From contig JAMXIF010000065.1 of NCBI GenBank assembly GCA_028583685.1, positions 38,479,472 through 38,543,471 of the forward strand: a stretch of 64,000 nucleotides of DNA, written 5' to 3'. A program made the translations under genes and the position numbers. The notes under the pieces were generated by a model. That model was not told the DNA's origin and did not search any database. It saw only the letters and a list, made by a program, of their open reading frames with translations. Positions within the stretch are counted from its first letter, which is position 1, and the number at the start of each line of letters is the position of its first letter. Source of the stretch: Petaurus breviceps papuanus (lineage: Eukaryota > Chordata > Mammalia > Diprotodontia > Petauridae). Below are positions 56,608 through 64,000 of this stretch, one piece after another.

Positions 56608-58784
56608 AAAGTACGTTTTTGTGAGGATGAAATTGCATAACTCTTATATAGTGGCTGATAAATCCTGAAGGGATTTATAAATGTCAGATGTTATTTGTAA
56701 TACGAATATTAAGCATATATGCAACACTAAAGCAAGTGATTAATTGATGAAGCAGAGGACATGCATTTTAGACACAGAAGATAACCAGGACACAAATGAA
56801 GTTTTAAAGAATGGGAGGGGGGGACATAAAAAACAGAGATTGTTAGTTTGATAGAACCATGAAGTATGGAAAGAAGAGCAAGTATAGTAATTAGGAAAAG
56901 ATTGGAGTGGGCCAAGTTAAGGAGGAATTAATTGTGTTCCACACACCTATACACACAAATATATATATGCAAATATGTATGTGTGTCTGTGTAGTTTAAC
57001 AGCTGTATTTCCAATTTTATTCCTCTTTTGTGATAGAATCAATTTCTTCCCTGTTTCTCATTTTCTATCTCCCCCATTTGATGAAGTTATGACAAGTTTT
57101 GCTTGTTTTTCATGCTCTACAGACAAGGAAAGTGCTCTTAGTACCATGGACAGTGACTTAGGTATCAAGTCAATATGCTATTTATAGAATATTCTAATGT
57201 TCTCATCCTATACTGAAGAATTTTCCAGATCACCCGTCAGTACAAGACAACCTTTCCATCAGGCTTTGGGGTCCTTCAGATTTCATGGGAAGTAAACAGC
57301 ACATCTTTTTCTGTTACTCAGATACCTTTCTTTGTGAAATAAAAGAGAGATGGTAAATTTACCGAAGCTCATTTCTTTATTCTTGTTGAATGGCCATTTT
57401 ATGCTGAAGGTGAAGTACCTGCATTTGTTAACTGTTGTGTGACCTATGAGTCTCTCATTTCACTAAAATTCAGATAAATAATTTTTAGGGGACATTCCAA
57501 AGTTAGGCCTAGTCTACAACATCCCCTCCCCTTATCCTTAAGAGATATCCTTTATAGAAATATATAAAAAAGAAGAAAAAAAAAGAAAAGAAAATATTCT
57601 CTAAAATTAGCAACATATCAGACATTCTGATGTTATTTTCAGTGTTCCACACCCATGCCATCTCAGAAGCAGAAGCTCTTCTCTTCTCTTTCTTTAGATC
57701 TAAGCTTGGACACTATAGTTTCTTTGCTTTTAAGTTTTGATAATTTTGTGGTTTTGGTATTTCTAATTACGTTGTTAGAATTTTTGTGTAGTTTCTCTGC
57801 TTGTACTTATTCACTTCCCAAAAATTCATACCAATGTATTCTTGCTTTTCTATACTCCTCAGGTTTATTTTTCAGACAGTCCAGTTATATTTTTACCAAT
57901 ATTCCTATTTCCAAATTTCTGTAGTAATTCTCCAAAAGATAATTACTTTTTCACAACAAAAAACAATGCTATCAGTATTATGATGTTTGTGATGGGCTTT
58001 AGAAGTCAAACAGGTCAGAGAGAAATCAAGAATTCCCACAGAAACTCCAAGAAATGTTTAAAATTTACCAAGAAAGGCAATGACTAAGAAATCTGAAAAT
58101 TATCAGATGTATGCACCTTGCTTTTGGAACACAGCCCAAGCATTCTGCTTCCTTTCTTTACAGGTTCCCCTTTCATCCTATTTCCAATATATACACAAGC
58201 TGCTTAGGCTTTGGAGAATGGGGTGGGATAATCTGTCTGAACTCTTTCCTTAAGTTTTGTCAAGTCTTCACTATTCCACATTCCCCCTATCTCAATGATT
58301 CTGACCCTCTGGATATTAATGTTTAATTACTGTTCTCTCTTCTTTGATGCTGTCTCCCTTAGTCATTTCTCCTTCAAATTGTTCTCCCTATCCCCAACTC
58401 TAATACATAATTTCATATTGAATCACCCCTCCCATTGTGCCCTCTGGAATGTTTGCTGCATAAGTAAGTTCTGCATTCATCTTAAACCTTTTCCTTTCCT
58501 CACTCTTTCCATCTTACAGTCCCTGAGACCTGTCTTCCTACATGTAGTACCCTGGCCACCCTTTCCAGCTCTTGCTACATTTTCACTTAATACAGTCCTC
58601 CCATTCCCCAATCAACTGGGTAGAAAAGTCAGAATAATCCTTGCTACCCATTATCACTTTAAGACTCTCCCATTACAAAAGCAATCCACTTACCTACCCT
58701 TACCTTTCTTTTTTATCAGAGAGTATGAGTATTTCCCCATTAGATGATGAGAATGAATTGTCTTCATAGGGAAGCCTCCATTCT
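56608..58784. other. Long stretch without a recognised gene
   Basis: Contains short AC/AT-rich patches (56935-56985, 57560-57600). Several 60-150-codon frames (57655-57924, 58295-58747) show no known domain and follow pyrimidine-rich composition. An old repeat is possible at 58290-58690 but I cannot name it. Confidence 0.45.
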
Positions 58785-58920
58785 TTTCTTTCATTTTTTT
58801 CTTTTCCTTTTTGGTTTAATTTCTCTTCTCCTCTCCCCCTCCTCTTTCTCTTTTCCTTTCCCCTTTCTTCCCCTCTCCTTCCCTCCTCTCCTACTTTTCC
58901 CTTTTCTTTCTTTTCCCTTA
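58785..58920. repeat. Polypyrimidine tract
   Basis: About 135 bases of almost pure C/T on the plus strand, broken mainly by GGTTTAA near 58814. Tracts of this kind can form triplex DNA. The Arg/Lys/Glu-rich frame on the opposite strand (58700-59095) is a by-product. Confidence 0.85.
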
Positions 58921-59224
58921 ATTTCCTCAAGTAGCAGACTCTTTTGGTTCCATCACTCAGGATTCCTTTCTGTTTTCCCTGATCACAAAAGTTTCTCAGC
59001 AAGACTGTTTTACATTGGTGACATTCTTCAAAAGGATATTGAGTGACATAACATTGTTTACTTCTGACAGAGCTTTTCTTAGCTAGTCTTACCAAATAAG
59101 TACACTTAATTCAACTGATTACTCAGGCCAAGTAGTATCACTGGGATTATCCAGATTAGATATTCTAAGACTCCAAATAGTGAATGAATATACTCTTTGA
59201 ATATGTAACAAAATGTGTTGTTAT
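58921..59224. other. Unassigned sequence, no gene seen
   Basis: Between the pyrimidine tract and the L2 fragment. No repeat or coding signal was recognised. Confidence 0.45.
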
Positions 59225-59500
59225 TAGGCTTTGGACACATCAAGGAAATATTGGAGAGACTGGTATCCTGAAAACCCAGAGAGAAGAGAATATCAAGGAG
59301 GAGAGAATGATCAACAGTGTCAAAGGCTGCGGAGAGGTCAAGGAAAACGACGACTGAGAAAAGGCCATTTGATTTGGCAACTAAAAGATCATTCTTAACT
59401 CTAGGGATAACAGTTATGGTGGAATGAAAAGATCAGAAAGCACATTGGAAGGAGTTCAGAATGAGTGGGAAGAGAGACAGTGGAGGTACCCTAAAACCTA
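59225..59500 (-). repeat. L2 LINE reverse-transcriptase fragment
   Basis: The minus-strand translation near 59300-59390 reads AKSNGLFSVVVFLDLSAAF followed by DTVDHSLLLDILF, the L2/CR1 RT motif with the catalytic-region FDTVDH intact. It is unusually well kept for L2 in this window. Confidence 0.8.
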
Positions 59501-60034
59501 TGATGTCAAGTTTCTTTCTTTGCTTTAGGACTTCTAGTTGTTCTCATTTGTTGACTAACATGAAGACCTGTCTGTATAAATACTTGAGATAATGGATTTT
59601 GTACTTTGATGTTGTCAATGAATTTGTCTCTTATGAAATCCTAGATGTTTCAATTCTCATTATTCTTTGCAAGTTTTCTCTCTGCTATATACTTATACAC
59701 ACACAAATATACACCACCTTCTCCATTGCCTGTCCTTTCTAGTTTGAAGCATCCTTAATTAGATTTCCAAGAAACCTAGAAAATATAGTTTCATTTTATT
59801 TTTAAGCTGAGCCTGCACCCATGTTTGGGGCCACCTCTTCCTGCTTTGGTTCTGAGTTTTACATGGAACTTTATCTTACTAGTTCTTTTTATTAATTCAC
59901 TTTATGAAACATGAATTAACATCATAAAACATCAAGATGAATATAACGTAAACCTGTTGATCCATATTTTAATTAATAATTAGAGTTATGCCAGAAAGTG
60001 GAAAATGCTTATGCTATCTGACCAAAGGAGAGTT
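59501..60034. other. Unassigned sequence left of duplication block Y
   Basis: No gene or named repeat was recognised. Homology to 40160 onward begins at about 60035. Confidence 0.45.
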
Positions 60035-60502
60035 TCTGGATGGCAAATTCATTCAGGACATTAAATTACTAGGATTACAAGGAGAGCTATATCTAATTAT
60101 AGAGGGTCGGGGAAACTAGTACCAGTGTTCCCTGACATAACATGCTGGTAATATGGTTTCCAAGGGAAAAGTAAAAATAAATGATAAAATTAAGGAATTA
60201 GCATCATACAAGCTTAAGGAAAGTCCCAGAATCTCAGCCTAGTAGAGTAACTGTTTTTTTTAAGGTTCATTCAGTTTTTCATGGAACTGCCAAATATGGA
60301 AAGGAAGGTAGAGTTGAGAAAGCAAACATTTCTTCATGACTCATTGATCTTGCCCCTCAGGTTCAGGAATTTGTTGAATGACTGACTTAGGTGTTCTTTC
60401 ATGTTCCATTGAGCTGAAACATTTTGAGTCCCCATGCCTCTATAGGTCTTCTGTGTGGATCTGCATTATAGGGAAATGGACATCCTGTGACTTTTCTGTT
60501 TA

Positions 60503-61396
60503 TCAATGAGCACAGGTCCTGGGGATCTGGTTATCATTGTAGATCAGAATAAAAGGGCTGACTGCTGGATACCACAGAGACAGAAAAGCTGAGGTATGCA
60601 TCATCCAAGTGTTTGTGTATTGAAAATAAATCATACACAGAGCAAAAATGGGACTGAATATGTTAAAAAATATATAGATGCCCACTAGAAGCAAGATAGC
60701 TTGGGTGGCTCTGGTTTCAGGGGATATTTTTGTGGAGAAATGATTGCTATGGATATGCTTTACATGCTTCTTGTGTCTATATAGGATCCAGACCATATGG
60801 GCACTAGAAAAGGTCATGAGACACACAAAAAAAGCATCATAAACAAATGCTATAAGTACAAACTTAACATGTTTCTGATTATATATATCTAGAGATCTAT
60901 ACCCAGTGATACAACCATATTTACTATCTGTTCTGTTCTCTGGACCAACATGGTATATAAGTAGAATTAGATTTAATGGTACATTGATGATCCAGCAAAG
61001 CAGAATGCATGGAATGATGCACTTTGGTACCCTCATTTTGAGCTGTGCCCATATGGAGTTGTTGGAACTAATAGTGATGGCCTGGAACAGGCTCAAGAGG
61101 CAGGTGCTACACAAGGAGAGGCTCCGGGTAAATCTCTGCTTGTAGGCTAGGATTCTAATTCCAGTCTCATCCAAGAAACATGTCATTCTCCAAAGCATTG
61201 TTGTAGTAGGTATTCCCCTAAAGAGAAGCACCATGGCATTGGAAAAGGCCAAATGGATGATAATTAGGTTTTTAGGTCTTGTTCTCTGAGCAATGAGGAA
61301 ATTAAAGGTGTAAAAGAAGAGGATACAGTTCCCTAGGAATCCAAATCCAGTTATTTGCAGGTATACTATCCCCAGAATTTCATCCAAAGTAAGCAT
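60503..61396 (-). CDS. Vomeronasal type 1 receptor, intact
   Basis: 297 residues in one open exon, full V1R length. Seven helices: TM1 about 7-29, TM2 43-63 (NLIIIHLAFSNAMVLLFRG), TM3 81-110 (SLCSTCLLSLFQAITI), TM4 126-147, TM5 177-201, TM6 229-257 (TRATQAILLLVGIYIFFN), TM7 264-286 (PAVSPFILI). Cys73 and Cys162 are set for the extracellular disulfide, with an N154-R-T glycosylation motif. The cytoplasmic linker LYRHKKHVKHIHSN is identical to that of the gene at 40629-41528, its nearest relative here. Differences cluster in TM1, TM3, TM4 and TM5, where ligand contacts would lie. An acceptor-like site is 47 bases upstream of the ATG. Expected on vomeronasal neurons, Gi2-coupled. The individual orthologue name is not known to me. 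Confidence 0.95.
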   Translation of the reverse strand: MLTLDEILGIVYLQITGFGFLGNCILFFYTFNFLIAQRTRPKNLIIIHLAFSNAMVLLFRGIPTTTMLWRMTCFLDETGIRILAYKQRFTRSLSLCSTCLLSLFQAITISSNNSIWAQLKMRVPKCIIPCILLCWIINVPLNLILLIYHVGPENRTDSKYGCITGYRSLDIYNQKHVKFVLIAFVYDAFFVCLMTFSSAHMVWILYRHKKHVKHIHSNHFSTKISPETRATQAILLLVGIYIFFNIFSPIFALCMIYFQYTNTWMMHTSAFLSLWYPAVSPFILIYNDNQIPRTCAH

Positions 61397-61443
61397 CCTT
61401 AGTTGTCTTGTAAAGATGACTTTTTAATCAAATTCTATGTGAC

Positions 61444-61445
61444 CT
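61444..61445 (-). other. Predicted 3' splice acceptor of the V1R exon
   Basis: Minus-strand ATCTTTTTCCACAG followed by GTCAC, with the best pyrimidine tract of the four. The exon would begin at 61443. Confidence 0.62.
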
Positions 61446-62074
61446 GTGGAAAAAGATATGACATATATAAATAGGTTTGTTACATTCATAGATTTTCACA
61501 TTGAAATTCCATGACCTACTCTCTCATATGAGGAGTAATAGAGTTTCTCAGATGGTGGGCAGTGACTTACTATTGAACTTCAAAATTCCCTTCTTAGATG
61601 AAAAACTGTTTTCATTCCATCTTTTCATATACCTGAAAACCATCAGGCAGCATATGTATATATGAAGATCTATATATCATCTTCTACTAATAGTTCTTAT
61701 AGGCACATAGCATGCTAATAATTATCTATAATTGATGAATACTAATAGTTTACTTTCTGCCACCCAAATTCCTAGCAGAAAGGTGCCACATACAATACCC
61801 AACTCAGTATATTCCAACTGAATCAACAACTCAAATATTAAAATAAAGAATTTTTTAAAAGTTGGAAGAAAGTGGAGTCATGTAGTAACCCTTGTTGTGT
61901 AGGTGAGGTGACTTGATATTTTCAATTATTATAATTATTATAACTTGAATTATTATAAATAAGAGATTTGATGAACTATATTAACCAGTACCAACAACAA
62001 CGAAAGATAATATCATTGTGGCACCTTGTCTTTTTCTTAGTGGGCTCTACACAATGGCTTTAGAGACAGGAAGA

Positions 62075-62245
62075 TGACTAAGGCTGTAGAATTGGAGGCA
62101 TGGACATCTGATATCAAATTCAGTCATAGAAAATTATTAACTTTGTGACTCTGGGCAAGTCACTTAACGTCTGCCTGCCTCAGATGTTCTCATTATTACA
62201 ATGATCGCATTACATATTTGTAAAGTATTTTTCAAAATATAAATT
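62075..62245 (+). repeat. MIR-like SINE
   Basis: GTGACTCTGGGCAAGTCACTTAAC and GCCTGCCTCAGATGTTCTC follow the MIR core in sense orientation. It lies inside block Y and is absent at the matching place in block X. Confidence 0.6.
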
Positions 62246-62767
62246 CTTTATTATTATTACTGTTGTTATTTCTATTGCTGCTTCTACTTCTACCACTGAC
62301 ATAAAATTATTAACTCTGTAAGTATCAATATAGTCAAAACAAAAACGCAAAAAACTTTACCAATAGATTTATGGTTTCTTTAATTGTGTAGATGACTTCA
62401 TTCATTTAATCAATTAGTTTTTTAAAAAAAATATTGGCCCAAGAGAACCACCCATGAACGTAGCACATCATCTTCCATAAGGATCCTTACTATGTATGGA
62501 GATTGTGAGAGTGCATGAGACTAAATTGATGATCGAACACATGGGAGATTAATGTAGAAATTCAGTCCCATACTGGTCTTTCAGTGGTATCATCATTCTA
62601 CTCTCAATGAGTTTACTACTTGCTGAGTAGGAAGACATTTATGGTGAGCCCTTGGTTACTCTGGAATGAGGCCACCCAACAAGTGCTTGGCAAACTGTTT
62701 TTGCTAGCATTTTACTATGTCATACAGTCTCAAATTTTCCTTGAGGACAGATCTATCTCCCATTCTT

Positions 62768-63351
62768 TCTTTTTTTTTTTTCAAATGCTTTATTAACTTC
62801 TGGTTTACATCATTCATTTCAGCCAGATTTTGAGTTACAAATTTTTCCCCCGTTTTTCCCCTACTCACCCCAAAATAGCGGTCCCATAGGATATCCCCTC
62901 CTCCAATCTGATCTTTTCCATATCTTCTGCCATATCCTTTCAACTTTCCAGTAGGGCATGGTGGTTCTCTATGCCCCAATGCCTGAACATCTTATTTCCC
63001 ACTTACATGTAAAATAGTATTAATAATTGTATTTATATATTTTTAAACATTTGATTCTAAAACTTGAATTCCAGATTCATTCCCTTCCTCCCTTGTCACC
63101 CACCTTTACTGGGAATATAAGCAATTCAATATAGGTTGTACATGTGTAGCTATGCAAAACATTGACATAGAAGATATATTGTAAAAGACTGACTATATTT
63201 ACCTTCCTCCTATTCCACCTCCCACTAGTTCTATTTTCTACTTTGATCCCATCCCTTTTCAAAAGTGGGTGCTTCCAACTTCCCTACCCCCAGCCTGCCC
63301 TCCCTTCCATCATCCCCCCTCTCATCCCCTTCCCCCTACTCTCTTGTAGGG
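62768..63351 (-). mobile_element. Young half-LINE, copy 4 (3' part)
   Basis: T-run tail at 62770-62781, then the same text as copy 1: CAAATGCTTTATTAACTTCTG and CCCCAAAATAGCGGTCCC, on to CTCTTGTAGGGTG. It is interrupted at 63352 by an LTR that runs to the window end, so its 5' part, if present, is outside. Confidence 0.85.
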
Positions 63352-64000
63352 TGTAATGCCAAGCAAAGGCAACTTCCCAAGGTTCAAAATACCAGCATAG
63401 GTGCTCTGCATTTTATTCAGTGACAAATTAAGAACAGAAAAAAATAAAAATATAGCATAATTCAAAATGCAGCATTCACCAAGTATAATTCAATAATCTC
63501 CAAGTACTACTCCACCCCTGGACATTATAATTTATTTATTCAATCCCAAAGACCCTCTTCTAAGTACTACTCCACCTCTAGGATTTACATTCATTTAGAC
63601 AACCACAAAGCCCCTCTTCTCAAATGGAGATTAGTTTCCAATCATAAGTAAAGTACATTCATTTGGTCAATCACAGAGCACAAAAAAGTCAAAATTCCTC
63701 ACCCTTGGATCACAATTGAATCTACCCCAGAGTTACAACAAGATTAAGCACAGGATTTAATACCCAAAGAGAGGTCTTTTCTTCATCTTGACCCAAGGCA
63801 AGTTTTCAGCAATCTTTGTTCCTGGGGAGACAAAGCTTAGCAAGGCCACAAGATACATTGCTAATGTCTTCATTAATTCATTCTCTGTCTGCAGAACAGT
63901 CCTAGGACCCCTGAAAACATTAGCAAAACCCTCTTTCAGGATTTCTGTAAACATACAACAAGAAAATCTTTCTTCAGGGCTTTTGAAACAACAGAATTCT
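63352..64000 (-). mobile_element. LTR of the same family as 34058-35266, cut by the window edge
   Basis: Reversed match to the last 650 bases of the 1.2 kb LTR, ending GGCATTACA next to the half-LINE. The reversed AATAAA lies near 63410-63416. Whether it is a solo LTR or part of a longer provirus cannot be seen. Confidence 0.8.

Larger units (their letters stand above)
60035..62757. repeat. V1R duplication block Y (pairs with 40160-47757)
   Basis: The left edge is TTTCTGGATGGCAAATTC (partner TTTCTGGTTGACAAATAC). The match covers 3' flank, V1R exon, upstream flank, and 61855-62030 and 62310-62757. This copy has few insertions, so it is the better picture of the ancestral segment, about 2.7 kb as visible. 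It ends where a half-LINE was inserted. Confidence 0.82.

Noticed and set aside
57655-58087. Overlapping 60-89-codon frames
   Set aside because: No homology, low-complexity composition and no sign of selection visible.
58700-59095. A 131-codon Lys/Arg/Glu-rich frame on the minus strand
   Set aside because: Its composition is dictated by the polypyrimidine tract on the other strand; no domain is visible.

Overview
This window looks like a stretch of mammalian, most likely marsupial, chromosome. Two things suggest this: the dominant repeats are the L1, RTE and tRNA-derived SINE types I associate with marsupials (SINE heads reading GGGCAGCTAGGTGG-like, L1 ORF2 of opossum type, abundant L2), and the only host genes are type 1 vomeronasal receptor (V1R/VN1R) genes. 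The species cannot be fixed from sequence alone. There is no sign of bacterial operons, CRISPR arrays or RNA genes.

Host genes. Four V1R coding exons lie head to tail on the minus strand. A nearly intact pseudogene with one frameshift lies at 15600-16498. An intact 299-codon gene lies at 40629-41528. A 5' relic covering TM1 to just before TM3 lies at 49051-49342. An intact 297-codon gene lies at 60503-61396. All four keep a 3' splice-acceptor-like signal 45-47 bases upstream of the ATG, so each is probably the last, coding exon of a spliced transcript whose 5' exons I cannot place.

Duplication history. The region grew by tandem duplication. The block 40160-47757 and the block 60035-62757 are the same ancestral segment; the first was later expanded by an endogenous retrovirus, two SINEs and L2-like sequence. 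A second, shorter module (called R here) occurs at 6440-7060, 7120-7730, 27715-27990 and 52380-52970. It carries homeodomain-like TTGATTAATTAG and EBF-like sequences and is a candidate V1R control element. A third paired block lies at 25545-25935 and 50770-51115.

Layout. 1-5218: an LTR end, then a minus-strand L1 containing a SINE and a half-LINE (ORF1 only). 5219-9024: mostly unassigned sequence with the tandem R modules and a SINE. 9025-12465: minus-strand L1 with an LTR and a SINE inside. 12480-18720: L2 pieces, a hAT-type element, the V1R pseudogene and an RTE 5' end. 18725-24625: L1, a solo LTR, half-LINE, L1 and RTE relics. 24630-28056: unassigned sequence, block A and R3. 28058-33560: L1, MIR, L2 and RTE fragments. 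33570-40158: a nest of an old half-LINE, a young half-LINE and a solo LTR, plus a SINE. 40160-47757: V1R gene and a retroviral fossil. 47760-53711: L2, a SINE, the V1R relic, block B and R4. 53725-56594: the best half-LINE copy, with a perfect 13-base target duplication. 56608-60034: unassigned sequence plus an L2 reverse-transcriptase piece. 60035-64000: V1R gene, then a half-LINE cut by an LTR that runs off the window.

The most notable structural points are the repeated ORF1-only LINE family, which lacks a reverse transcriptase in every copy that can be read through, and the conserved R modules around the receptor genes.
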